From assembly GCA_020055645.1 (NCBI GenBank), contig CM034547.1:9595280-9659279 (forward strand): a DNA stretch of 64,000 nucleotides, written 5' to 3'. Origin of the DNA: Tomocerus qinae. Taxonomy: Eukaryota > Arthropoda > Collembola > Entomobryomorpha > Tomoceridae. The translations under genes were made by a program, and so were the position numbers. Positions 9,375 through 21,500 of the stretch are shown here, in pieces; position 1 is the first letter of the stretch, and the number at the start of each line of letters is the position of its first letter. The notes under the pieces were generated by a model that made no database searches, was not told the DNA's origin, and worked only from the letters and a program-made list of their open reading frames with translations.

Positions 9375-10608
9375 AACTTTAAAAGGCTTTTAAGAAGACG
9401 AGGATGACCATGGTATTTTTTGATGCATTTATCTGTCTGTTGGCACGATATGAATGTTTTTAGATAATCGTACGTAATATAGTGATGAAAAGTGAAGAGT
9501 AATATCAATAAAGACAGGAGCAACATCGCTGCCTGTGGTAGTGGTTCAAAAACCAAAAATTCGATATAACTTTAGTTCTTTACATCATAGAACGGCATGT
9601 CATGAGATAGCAGAGATAACTAGTTTAAAAGATTCGTTAGGTTGAAACAGAATTAGCAGAAATGGCATTAGGACGTGTGAACGTTAGAAATATTCTACTT
9701 AGTTTACTGTGTGAAGTGAAAGGTTTTAAAAAATGTCTTAGCTTGGTTGAATGTTTGTTTGGTCGTATGTATTAATGTATTCTAATCTCTGAATGCAATG
9801 GGCAAGCGTAAATACATTAAGCAATTTCAAAATTCAATCACGACACTTGTATTTGAAAAGTGGCGTATACGCTGTGAAATCAATTGAATGTAGACAGAAA
9901 TTATTTGATATAGGAAAATGAAAAAAAGTAGATCGTCGGAGGACATTTTTAGTTCTGTTTTTCTATGCACCTTATGATTATTAACAAACATCTTTGGTCA
10001 AAAAAATTTTTATTCAGTAATTCATTGGCTATGTGAAATAACACCAAAAAATCGGATTATGAAATAACTCCGAAATTACCGGTCCGATTTGGATGAAACT
10101 TGGAATAGAAGTCAACAATCTTTATATCTCGGGGTCTTTTTTGAATTTGTGAAAAATTCGAATTTCTTCCCTTTCAAAATTACGAAATAAATTACGAAAA
10201 AAACCCTTATATGAGAAACTATCTATTTCGAAATTTCGGAATTTTAACTGCTTCTATAAGTTTCAAAATAGTGTTTTACTGCTTCTAGAAGTGTCAACAT
10301 TTGAGGGGGCGGACATACAGACATACATACTCCCGCAAATTATAAGATAATAACTTTTTACTCACTCCTCGTCCTCTATCTGTGTTCGTAAGCGTGACTT
10401 TAGAACATTTTGAATTTTTGAATGAAAGGAGTAACTATGGGATTGGAATTGATTGAAATTGTGAAGTATTTCTTTACAGCAATAATATATACGACCAAAC
10501 GGGAGGGAGAATTGGAATGAATTTGGCAAAAAAATTCAAAAAAAAAATATTTTTTCCGCCGATCTATTGGTTTTAAATATTTTTCTCCCCCAATTCGGAA
10601 AACACAAA
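9375..10608. other. Gap between KIKEEP-repeat gene and TIPE gene; degenerate dispersed repeat
   Basis: No gene seen. The part near 10070-10345 has the look of an old dispersed repeat. It contains CCGGTCCGATTTGGATGAAA, runs of AAATTACGAAA and a GGGGGCGGACATACAGACAT motif, a kind of sequence I associate with repeated elements in invertebrate genomes. No terminal repeats are visible. Confidence 0.4.
9507..9512 (+). terminator. Poly(A) signal AATAAA of the KIKEEP-repeat gene
   Basis: First AATAAA after the stop codon at 9372-9374, about 135 bp downstream. Identified by position and motif only. Confidence 0.5.
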
Positions 10609-11593
10609 ATGCCCTCAAAATCGAAACCAAAAAAAGCCCCAGCTCCGCCAACATCGTTATCATTTATAAATCGAGCTGAAGAAAAGGCCTTATACCTTTT
10701 GATAGGGAAACGGTCGGTCAAAAGGGTAGCACGGAAAGCTATCGGATCTGAAGGTGGAAAGCTAGTAGAGCAATTTTATGAACTTTTCCACTGTCTGGTA
10801 AAACTAATATAGAGTACTGCATTTGCATTTAATTAGATGATTTATTTGCTATAAAATATAAAAAAAACTATGCAAGTATTTATGAGAATCGTTGCTGTTT
10901 ACCAGCTTGGCAAAAAAGAAGGCAAAAAGTTTATCAAGACAATTCTTAAGATTGCTTGCGAGATAGCCATACTTGTAATACACAGAAAAATGCCGGAGAG
11001 TGCACTGGACGAATTTGGAAAATCTGTTCATTATCAATTTGGACAGCTTATGGAATTTCCTACCCAACTTGTACTTAAAACTTAAACATTGACATTTTCC
11101 TATTACTATACTAGCTGGTATTTGCGACATAATAAGTATTAGCAAAATTCATACATGATTTACAAAGTTTATATATTATGGAAACTAAAAAGTAGAAATC
11201 GGTTTTAAAAGTGTTGTGGTTATTGCATATACATACGATACACTTATTGAAACGTTTGGGTGTTTGTTCTAGAGAAATCGTTACAAGCCTCAGGAAGTAG
11301 TTTGGGCAAACCTCAGATCGACATTAGCTTATTTCACCCGAATGCTTGGAAATTCTTTTATAGAACTCGTTGATGGCTACTCTCGATATCAAACTGTGGA
11401 TCGCATTCGAAATATATCGAGTACACTCAGAAGTTCGGACAATTTAGACATTATATTCAATAGGAAGTCATCAGCCTGTCAGGTTGCACGAGAAATATGT
11501 AAAACAATAGTTCAAATCTCTAGAGATCGACCGGAATTTAGGTACGGTGTCGTTCGTACAACCTACCATATGAAAAAGCATCATTTAATTTAA
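10609..11593 (+). CDS. TNFAIP8/TIPE-family protein (Drosophila Sigmar-like)
   Basis: Exons 10609-10797, 10906-11070 and 11273-11593 join in phase 0 to give 224 residues; vertebrate TNFAIP8-like proteins have about 190-200. The start is the first ATG and is followed by a K/P-rich leader. The body follows the all-helical TIPE fold. Landmarks are KALYLLIGKRSVKRVARKAI, FYELFH followed by a lysine-rich helix (KKEGKKFIKTILKIACEIAI), SALDEFGKSVH, and a last helix pair with VDRIRNISSTL and SACQVAREICKTI. TIPE proteins form a hydrophobic cavity that binds or transfers phosphoinositides; they regulate immune and death signalling and, in flies, autophagy. The exon 2/3 junction gives about 10 residues more than the vertebrate family between conserved helices. 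The acceptor at 11272 may therefore be wrong, or there is a lineage insertion. It is convergent with DONSON. Confidence 0.8.
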
Positions 11594-12688
11594 ATCGATC
11601 TTTCCGAATCCTGTTTCTAACACTGCCGTTTTCGTTCTATCTTAAATAGTTGCTAAAAAGAAAGGTTCAATTTTATAGACAAAATTCAAAATTCTCTTCC
11701 AAAATTTTGAATTTTGCAAATAGCAATCATCTGCTTTTGATTTCTGCTCATAAAGATAGAATATAACAAAGTAATTTTTCATTGTCTGATTTAGTGGAAA
11801 TGTATTGTAAGTACATCTTATATAGGTATACGTTTCACTTCTACTACTACATAATATTATTGCGAATTGCGAAGTATATATTTATATACGTATTATTAAT
11901 TTTGTAGTAGTTAGCAAAATATAAACAGACATTGTATTATTTTTTACGTAACCTACAATATCTATGTAGAAACAATAACCGGAAATCGGGCGTTGATTCT
12001 AGTAAACCTTGTACCTATAGCCATATTTATTTACGCTGTACGTTTGTAGTACATTTTCACTGTACACGTATATTATAGGTAAGGTAAAATAAATTTTCGC
12101 ATGCAACATTAACTACCTATTGGATTGGAATCTCATTCTTTGGATATTGAATTATTGAAAAAATTCTTTGTAATGTTATGTTACTCTAAGTAGTCTGTAT
12201 TTTATAGTGATTTAAAATGGGCAATTAACAATTAAATGTGCATTAATCAGAAGCAATAAAAATAACGGACACATCGTATTAAACTATCAACCTGTCAATC
12301 CCCTCCCCTATCAAATTAGAGTTAAATTTACATCCTCATCCGAGTCCCTTTGATTCCAAACAATAAAAGTGGAACTATATGTGCGACTTATGTTAACTAT
12401 TCGTAAATTACAATACATGTTCAACACAATAACACAATATGGATTAAAAACCTTATAATATACAATACATAATGCATCTAACTTAGAGTGGAAAAGATTA
12501 CAACTTTGACTTTTTGTTGACAGTTTTTCAATGTAGTAAAACGTAATATTATACAAGCGTTATCATGAACTTAGTCTAAATAAAATAAAATAAATAAAAT
12601 GCATAAACACCAAAAACGAATATTAAAAATTTTAACAAGAATTAACAAGTAGTAACCGAAAATTAGCCTTTTAAAATAATAGCCATCA
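11594..12688. other. Convergent 3' region between TIPE (+) and DONSON (-)
   Basis: No coding exon seen on either strand. Plus-strand AATAAA motifs at 12088-12093 and in the A-rich stretch near 12578-12600 could end the TIPE transcript. If the latter is used, the 3' UTRs of the two genes would come close to or overlap each other. Confidence 0.5.
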
Positions 12689-15600
12689 TTAAGACCATTC
12701 ATAAAGTGAATTTTCGTACGTTAAACTATCTTTAATTGTGTCACAATTATCACTTCTGCAAAATACCTCCAAAATAAGTTTCTTCAGACCGCAATCACTA
12801 AGATTTTGCATTTCAAATACGTTTGGTTTAGTATGCTGTTCCGGACAGCTAGTGTTCCTTCTAAATTAAAAATTAAAATATACCAATTACAATTTTACCA
12901 ACGTTTCTTTAATGATTGGGCAAACAGAACGTTAAATATGTGTGTACTTACGCATTCAAATTCAAAGGAATTGTTGAAGCAAGTGTCCTAACGTTTATCT
13001 TATAATTTTCAACAGTTTTAGACAGAAGTGCACATAGCATGTGCATGACATGAGGTAAAATAGGACCGTCCATTTCAATCGAATGAATGATATTGTTTTT
13101 TTCTCCTTTACTTTTACATTGCTTTACCTACATATAATTACTTTCATTTACAACAATATCCTGTAAATTAAGTTTTATATAAAATAAAAAGTATTAGTAA
13201 AGTATAAAATATTTAAACAAAAATTGAGCTGTTAGTAAAGTATGTTATTTTACCTTTAGAGAGCGTAGTGTTGCTCCGTGGAATGCAACTGGTCCTAAAA
13301 TTGTAGGAGGCAATCCAGCAAATGGTCCAACCGACGATACGAGAAAAGTCTTCGAATTAATTAGAAAATTAAAAAATGACAATGAATCTTTACCAGCTAT
13401 TATCACCAAACTTGATTTGTTCTTTTCTTCAAGTAAATCAGTAGGGGATCTAGAAAAATAAAAATAAAGCTACAATACTGATAGAAAAGGCAGTGATTAT
13501 AAAATATTTACTATAACCGTATATTATTATAAATAAATTATTATTATTCCAATCTTTATACACAGGAAGAACTTGCTGATGCTATACAGGCCGGTTTTCA
13601 CAGGCGTGAGCGTTTTTAAAATGAATGTTTTTCTTACATTTTAGTCAACGTCGAAACACTAAGATCCTGAGATATGCCCATCTCATTCAACCACTTATCA
13701 GGCTCCTCATCACTGTCGTCTTTATCAGAAATCTGTTCTTCATCATCACATAGTTTCCCTTCAGTCTCTTCACTGGACTTACTTGGCACCGGTTTAGAAT
13801 ATGGGAGTAGAAATTCAATGCCTGCAGACAAAATTATTTAATGATTTATTTTAAAGTTTTGGAGATTGGTAAATAAAATAAAAGTATGATTTTGTATTTA
13901 ACAATATTTATGATATAAATAAACAAAAATAATTTGGCTGGATTTATGCAGGGGTACTTCGTTGCTATTGTCGCCGCTGTTGCCGTTGGGAGGTATCGGG
14001 GGTTAGCGGCAACAGCATAACAGCGGCAGCGGAAACAGCGGCAACAGTGGCGACACAGCTGCAACCACTAGCGGCAAAACGGACCAGCGGCAACAGATAC
14101 ACCCTAATCTGATTTCCTCTGTTGCCGCTAGACCTAAAGGTACTGCTACTCTGAGCTCAAAGCTCTAAACTCTAAACACAGTATCTATGTCACTGTGTAG
14201 AGCATTGAGCTCAGAGCAGCACACCTTTAGGTTTAGCGGCAACAGAGGAAATCAGATTAGGGTGTCTGTTGATGCTAGTGGTTGCAGCTGTGTTGCCGCT
14301 GTTGCCACTGTTTCCGCCGCTAACCCCCGATACCTCCCAACGGCAACAGCGTCGACAACGGCAACGAAGTACCACTGCCTAAATTCAGCCAAAAATTTTT
14401 CATCTCAAACTCAAATCTCAAAAATAGATCTAGAAGGTTTGACTTACCTTCAGATTTTAAAGCTTCTCTAAAACCTTTCGTTGAAGGCGTTACATATATT
14501 TGTATTTGGTCATTTCCTTGAGTACCAGCAGCACAAAAAAGACAGGTGATTTGATTTGCACAAATGTAGAAGAATGGACACTGCCTGGTTCGTAATAACT
14601 GAAAAGCAGAGCGGAAGGCCTCGATCCTGGAATATTAAATATGACAAAATTATAGTACGTAATTATTATTATTAACGTATTTAAAAATGAAATCCAAATA
14701 AGTAGGCAAGTAGGCATCATAAGGCTCTCAAATCTACCCGATTCGTCGACCCTATAGAACGGGGTCAGGTTGGCCATAGGAGTAATGGAGGTAGGACCGG
14801 TAGGGTTTACAGGTGATGTAAGAAAAAAAAACAAAGAACGGATATTGGCAAACTTAATCACCTTAACCCGTAAGGGGACAGATAATACATAGGCCAGGTT
14901 CGGGACAAATCTAAAATCCTTGAAAATATGGACCGCTATGGATATGGGTATAAATAAGTACAACGGGAAGACCATTGTATCAACACCTTTTTAGCATCAG
15001 AATTATACACGAGTAGGTAGGTTACTGCATGGGATACTTTGGAGCACCTCCAAAGTAAATAGGTCAGGTTATATGATAATGGTTTACGACAATTTGGTGT
15101 TGACAAAAAGGGGATGAATAAATTCAACTTACCATTCTGAATGCATGCTTTTAAAGACCCTTTCCTCGAAACGTATATGAGAATATGACGATTGTGTTCC
15201 AGGGGAGCTCTCCCTGGGGAAGAGATTCACTGTAGGCAAATGAGGATGCTGCCAATAGAGACAACATTGATGGAACTGAGCTCCAAGCGAAGTGTCTAAT
15301 TGAGAGTTATGAGGAGACAGAGAGTCTCCTGGTTGCATATCTATACATCGGACAAAAGCAGATATTCCAGATGACTCCTCAGATGTTTTTAAACTATTAC
15401 TACTCCAACCAAATGGCTTTGACGCAGTTATTAATAGCCTTTTCTTTAACGACCAATCGAGGCAAAGTTCTCCATGTTTGGTTTTGTTATGATGAAATTG
15501 TTCATCTGCAGCAGTTTTGAAAGAGAATCCTTTAATTCTTCGAATTTTTGGAGGAGTGGGGTGATCTTTACCACCGTGACTACTATTAGACCAAGATGAA

Positions 15601-16299
15601 GGTGATGAAGGAGCAGGAGCCGGTATTAATGGCTGGCGTCTTTTCTGTAGATTTACTGGGGTTTCTTGAATATTGCAATAAGAAGGTAAATAGGTTCTTA
15701 AAGGACTCAAATTACAATGCTCACTGATATTTGAAAATGTTTGCTTTTGAGGAGACATGGTCCCAGATGTTACAGGTGCTGGGGAAAATGCTGCAGAGAA
15801 GTTGTAGCTGTCAACTTCTTTTCCTGCAGTTGAATTCGGTGTTGATGTAGAAGGCCCTTGTTTTAAATTGAGCAAGTCCATTAAAGTTGAGTCATGGGAA
15901 TCGCATGTTTCCTCACTGGGAGGTGGAGGTTGCACTTTGAAATATAGACTCTTAGCGGAGGAATGAACATGTTTTGACTTTTTGCTAGGCGATTCACCCC
16001 TGCGTCACACAAATATTATCTCTTTAATGATATCAAACATTAAAATGGGATTATAGTTTAGATTAGATCATAAACATAGTTTTTCATTTCATAACATAGA
16101 AGAATAGAACCCATCAGTAAATAAGTAATCGGCATTAATAGAGACAAAAAATAAATAATGCCATAGCTTAAAAGTAATAAACTTACTCAAAACAAAACCG
16201 ACTTTGAAGAGCTCTTTTCTTGGTCTTCATTTTGCGAATCTTTAACATCTCTTGTGGCCGTTGCCACCCACAGGAATAACTACCTTCTTCTTCAGCCAT
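12689..16299 (-). CDS. DONSON: Downstream neighbour of SON homologue, replisome assembly factor
   Basis: Seven minus-strand exons: 16299-16187, 15999-15133, 14626-14448, 13821-13638, 13449-13254, 13127-12952 and 12860-12689. Together they encode 628 residues with every phase consistent. DONSON family landmarks appear in order: LDWSLKKRLLITASKPFGW, a W-rich segment ending SEWIEAFRSAFQLL, CPFFYICANQITCLFCAAG, GIEFLLPY followed by an acidic stretch and WLNEMG, NFLINSKTF, AGLPPTILGPVAFHGATL, DGPILPHVMHML, and a C-terminal LYEWS. DONSON (fly humpty dumpty) helps load GINS and activate the CMG helicase at origins and protects forks. The N-terminal ~150 residues are S/P/T-rich and poorly conserved, as is usual for the family. 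Intron 3 contains a foldback element. Human DONSON is ~566 residues, so the length is reasonable. I have high confidence in identity and exon chain. Confidence 0.93.
13933..14392. mobile_element. Foldback element with CTGTTGCCGC motif, in DONSON intron 3
   Basis: Arms at about 13933-14140 and 14222-14392 are inverted copies. Outer ends read TTTGGCTGGATTTATGCAGG and, inverted, TTTTGGCTGAATTTAGGCAG. Both arms carry repeated GCGGCAACAG/CTGTTGCCGC decamers. It is much richer in G/C than its surroundings. No coding capacity and no clear target duplication. It lies wholly between the exon 3 donor and the exon 4 acceptor of DONSON. Confidence 0.83.
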
Positions 16300-17246
16300 T
16301 TCAAAGCACTGCTAAGACAATTTGGCAAAGGATGAAGTTAATGGAAATAGGTTCTATTGACTTTAATTCTTGTAATAAAATTACCGACTCTCAATCAATC
16401 AGTGATTACACGAGCAATAATAAAACCTAAACCTAGAATCCAAAATAATAGGAATCAGAATCAATGAGTAATCAATTGTCATTACATCATTTACGTTAAG
16501 CAAATTTAACTACTGACTACATTAAACTTATAGATGTGTTCCAAGTTAAATTCTATTGAAAATTACCGTGCGAATGAGGAAACTAATGACCCATCACCCA
16601 TACCGCGCTGACTGCGGATAGCGTACTGAAGAATAAGACCATAATTTTCTTACACATGAAGAAGGAATGAAACTTTATCATTTATAATAATTAATATCTT
16701 GTGACAAAACAATAGGCAACAAAAACTTATTATTAATATTTATCTCTTTGCTCTAGTTATTTGTCCGATGAAATCTTGAAATCTTATTGTATCCGTCATC
16801 CGTTGAAATGATTTGGTATGCTTTGCTTTGGTAAAAGCAAGCTGTTTGTGTTGAATTCACAGCCTTTGTCACTTTCCCAATAACCTTGCATGTTGCGCGG
16901 CAAGAAATGGCACACTAAAAAAGAAAACTCACTTTCTCCACCATTTTCATATAACATAGGAAATTATAGTCTGGGGTCTTTTCCCTCATTTTTCATTTTT
17001 CCCTCATTTTCCCCTCTCCTTCTTTTCAGAATAAATTGGCCCACTAAAGTATTCTTCTATAGTGATTATCAATATGTACCACTGTAAGGTATACAGTTTT
17101 GTGTCAATTTATTCCAAGGAGAAGGGGAGGGATTTTGAATTAAAATACCTCGTATCCAAAGTGATTTTCAAAACATTTTACTCAGACTCTTGATTCTCTT
17201 ATTATGAAATAATAAGAATAGAATACAGGAAGTCTTGATTAAGGAA

Positions 17247-17341
17247 ATTAATGTTTTCAATAATGTACCCCAACGCAACCTTCATGTGCTAAATATAGTA
17301 CATAGAGGTATGCGTAGGGGTACATTATCGAAAACATTAAT
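17247..17341. repeat. 95-bp hairpin with ~31-bp arms
   Basis: ATTAATGTTTTCAATAATGT at 17247 and its inverse ending at 17341 form a stem of about 31 bp with two mismatches around a ~33-nt loop. It may be a tiny MITE or a remnant of one. Confidence 0.75.
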
Positions 17342-17506
17342 AATTCAACAACCTCTTTCTCTTCTCAGTCATAACCGGAAATCCCATTTAAACTTTAACA
17401 TTTTTTTAAATGGCAATATATTTAATGAGACGAAAATCCAAGTTAGCAAACATTGTCAACACTTTTTTATTTGCATTTATTTATATATATTTATAACGTT
17501 TATTAT

Positions 17507-18137
17507 TGAGTGGTATGAATAAGGTCTACCTTATGCTTTTACTTAAAGTTTTTGAAGTAAAAGGTTCCTTTGGTATGAATAAAAATATTAGCAATTACTT
17601 TTGCTTATGCTTAATCTAGGAGTAAAAGTATTTTCTAATTTTCATGAAGCATTTACTACCGTTAGAAGTAAATACTACATTTTGGTATGAATAACATCTA
17701 GAATTTACTTCTACGTTGAGTATTTGCTTCAAAAATTTGAAGCTTCTCCGATAGCAACTTCACCTTTTACTTCTCCACGCAAAAGAGTAGGATTAGTAGG
17801 ATTCACGATTAATTTTCTAAAGTAACTCATAGATAACTCTGACCGGTTACTTATATCCATGACCACGAAATTGCATTTGTGAATTGAAGAGTATAGGTGT
17901 GATTCGTTGCTGGTCTCTGATTGGCTGAGTCATAGTAACCAAATTTTGTTGTGTACAATTTGTACAAAATGAGAAGTAAATACTACAATTGCAAAGTATT
18001 TGCTTGACAGTAAAAGTTTTCTTTTATTCATTCGATTTGAAGCAAATGCTTTTGCTTCTACCTTTTACTTCAAGTCTAGACCTTTTACTTCTACTTTTTA
18101 CTTTGTAGTAAATACTTATTCTTATTCATACCACTCA
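17507..18137. mobile_element. MITE-like element with 17-bp terminal inverted repeats
   Basis: TGAGTGGTATGAATAAG at 17507-17523 is a perfect inverse of CTTATTCATACCACTCA at 18121-18137. TTAT flanks both ends and could be the target duplication. Subterminal GGTATGAATAA repeats recur near 17571 and 17684. GAAGTAAA and TTTACTTC motifs recur on both strands throughout. No transposase frame, so it is non-autonomous. It sits between the divergent DONSON and MSH2 genes. Confidence 0.82.
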
Positions 18138-18514
18138 TTATATTTTATTTATTTCTAAAGGGTTGCGGTCGGTACGCTACTAAGCTAATGTAAACTTTCT
18201 CTTTTGGTAGTCTATCGCTATGCAGTCATTATAATGCATAAACTTCAGAAGGGCGCTAAACGGAAGTGCGAAATTCAAATGGCTGGACTGATGGAAATCG
18301 GAAATCTAATAAGAAGTCTTTCTTTTGTGACCATAGAACTTTAGAACCATCAACCGTGCTTTGTTCCATTCCAGTTTCCATAATTTTCATAATAACAAAA
18401 ATAGTGAACTAATCTAAACTCACACAGTGCAGTCGACAGTGGACTTTAGTTCGATCGAGCTTTGTGAGATTCAAGATAAATAATAAATAATATTGGTTTT
18501 TAGTTTCACTAAAC

Positions 18515-21500
18515 ATGGCCATGGCTAAAGATGATGGTAACGTGTCAAGCGACGACGATTTTCATGGAGGTAAGTAATTTTCTTTTTTGTCTCCTGTAAT
18601 CTATAGTTATATAGTTGTTAAAATATTTGTACTAACTTTGTGCCATTTTTAACTTCATTTTAAACCGGTATTTTGGCTATCTTAAATAATTTTCTGTCTT
18701 TATCACAGTAAGTGGTCCCGATGCTGCCACGTTTATGTCATCCTACAGAGAGTTGTCCGAGGTAATTATTAAAGATTAAATCTTTCTGTAAATAGGTGGA
18801 GAGTATTAGTGTGTTAGTGTTATAAAGTGCCTAGCCTCTAGCCGTGAAAACGTCAATTTAAATATAAATTGTTTCAGTAAATTTATAAATACTAGGAAAC
18901 TTATATATGAAACCTAAAACATTTTTGCCTTTTTACAACGCAAGGGGAAAATTGTATGGCAAATGATGACTTAGAGTTTTTTCATCGGGTTGCAATGCAA
19001 GACCCGATTAATTTGCACTTGTAGAACTTTGCGAGTTGCAAGTTGCAACCCATTGAAAAATCCTAGTGCTACTCCGTTTGTAACTTGCAACCACCAAAAA
19101 TATAGTGCTATATACACCTTAATATCTCACCTCGAACTACCAGCATTTATAAGTAAAAGTTTTGAAGGTTTCTAGTTTCATTTTAAAAAATTGGTAAACG
19201 TGTGAATAAAATTATTTTTTGTGGGGGCAGCAACCGGCAACTACAGTGCGATTTTTTGATCGAGAAGGCGATGGAGAAAGGTATTCGGTGTATGGAAACG
19301 ATGCATTATTGGCAGCCAAATTGGTTTTCAAAAACAACTCGGTTATAAAATCGTTTGGCTTTGGTGCCAATAAGCTGGAATATGTAAACATCAGACGTTC
19401 CAGTTTCGAAATTTTTGTCCGAGATTTACTACTAGTAAGGCAATATCGTGTAGAAGTTTACGTCAATTCCAGGAAAGGAAGTTATAACTGGAAACTTGAA
19501 TATAAGGTAAAAATGTTTTTTTAGTGTACATTATGCATGCGATTACTGAAAATTTATTTTTATTGTTCCAAAATAATTAATCATTAACCGCTAGTTGCAA
19601 GAGAAAATTGGTTGTAGGTTGATTTTGGTTTGGATTTGACTTAGCAAAGCACTCTGTGCGTAAAGTAATAGATTCGTATCTTATACTAATGCTAATGATT
19701 CATTGGCATTAAGAGTTATCTATATTCAACATTTATTTTGATATGGGACGACTTTCACCACAACTTGCAACTTTCACCTTGTTTAATATATTTGTTGTTA
19801 CATGACATGAAAGCTAATAACACGGACATATTTACAATACACCCTCTACTCACGTATTTAATACATATTCACTGGACAGTACCAAACTTTTGGTGTATTT
19901 TAATTTTTAACAATTTAGTCTAATTAAGAGAGATTCTGAACAGGTGAAAAATCCCTCCTAAAGTATGATGCTTGCAATGATAGTTTCATACTTTTGGTGA
20001 GATCTGCTGGATGGCCGCAATTTTTTTGTGGGTGAAGTGAATTTTGTAAATTGAAATTATTATAGAAAATTGAAATTCCTTGCTTTTGTAGGGATCTCCA
20101 GGTAATTTGACTCAGTTTGAAGATTTGCTTTTGTCTTCCATGACTGTGAATAATGGTGTAATTGGCATCAAAATTGGAGCTTCAAATAAATCCAAAGTAT
20201 GATAAATATTCCATTGGTTTTGTAAAAAGTTATATATATCTCATTATTAATTTTATATTAAATTGTGTTGTCAACTTTTTGGAATTTTTAGGTTGTCGGC
20301 GTAGCTCATGTAAACTTAAACGATTGCGAGATAAATCTTGTGGAATTCATTGATAACGACTCTCTCTGCAACTTTGAGTCTGTGTTAGTACAACTTGCAC
20401 CCAAAGAGGCTGTGTTTAGTGAAATTGGATCACTTTCAGCAGAATATTCCATGCTAAAGAAGGTTATAAATAATAATTAACAGTTTTTATATCGATATAT
20501 TTCAAAATTCTTAGATCCATCTTTGAATTGGAAACGTTTGAAATATTGCAGATATTGGATCGAAATGGTGTTTTACTTACTGAAAGAAAGTCTACTGACT
20601 TTGATTCTAAAGATATATGTCAAGATTTAGGAAGGCTGTTGAAGTTAAAAAATGGAGAACCTCAAAATGTAGCAGCATTACCTGACATTGATAAGACATT
20701 AGCAGCAGCTGGTTTATGCGGTGCCATTAAGTATTTAGATGTAATTACCAAAAGATTTGTGTTTGTTCAATGTCAAATCTGTTATTTCAAACATGCATAT
20801 TTTTACTAGTTGTTGTCTGGAGGTCAGTACTTCAATCAATTTAAAATTGAGCCGTTCGATTTTGGTTTATATGTAAAAATGGATTCGGCAGCATGCAGAG
20901 CTTTGCATTTATCGCTTAATAATCTTGAATTCGGTTCAATGAAAGCTGTTACATTGACTTCTATTATTGACACTTGTAGAACTGCACAGGTATACATTTT
21001 GACCATTTGGAAATAAGTATACGTTATTTGTACCATGAAGTGAAGTGTGAAAAAGGTTAGTATGTTATTATTTGATTAAATATTCTGTAATAGGGTCACC
21101 GACTGCTTGCGCAATACCTGAAGCAGCCGCTTATTGATCAAGAAAAACTAGAAGAAAGGCTTGATATTACTCAAATTTTAGTTGATGATGTTTATCTTCG
21201 TCAATCCCTGTACGAAGAACACCTAAAGCGAATACCTGATTGCCAAATGCTGTCACGAAAACTCTTAAGGAAAAAAGCCAATTTACAGGATTGCTTCAGG
21301 TTTATAACTTCCAATCCTTTCCATTCATCATAAACAATTCTTATTTCTCGTTATCCATCTTTTAAGTTTTTCAGATTAGTGTTCCTCCAAATTTTCTTCA
21401 TGTGGCTAACGTGACATAACTTTTAACTTGTAGGGGCTACAAGTGCTTGTTGAAGATTCCAAAACTGATTGAAGAGTTGCAAAATAACGATAATTCAAAA

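Larger units (their letters stand above)
16300..18514. other. Divergent interval between DONSON and MSH2
   Basis: This 2.2-kb interval should hold both promoters. I see no TATA box or coding exon. It holds a 95-bp hairpin (17247-17341) and a ~630-bp element with terminal inverted repeats (17507-18137), so the intergenic distance was lengthened by insertions. Confidence 0.6.

Noticed and set aside
13262-13464. Plus-strand open frame with apparent splice signals that looked like an exon pair (13262-13464 and 13566-13618).
   Set aside because: The minus strand of the same bases encodes DONSON exon 5 with conserved motifs and correct phases on both sides; the plus frame is its shadow.
14490-14975. 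161-codon minus-strand frame.
   Set aside because: It runs through DONSON intron 2 and overlaps DONSON exon 3 in a different frame. The exon-3 frame carries the conserved motifs and joins in phase.
20836-21036. Minus-strand frame within MSH2.
   Set aside because: It is antisense to MSH2 exon 7, which has strong family motifs on the plus strand.
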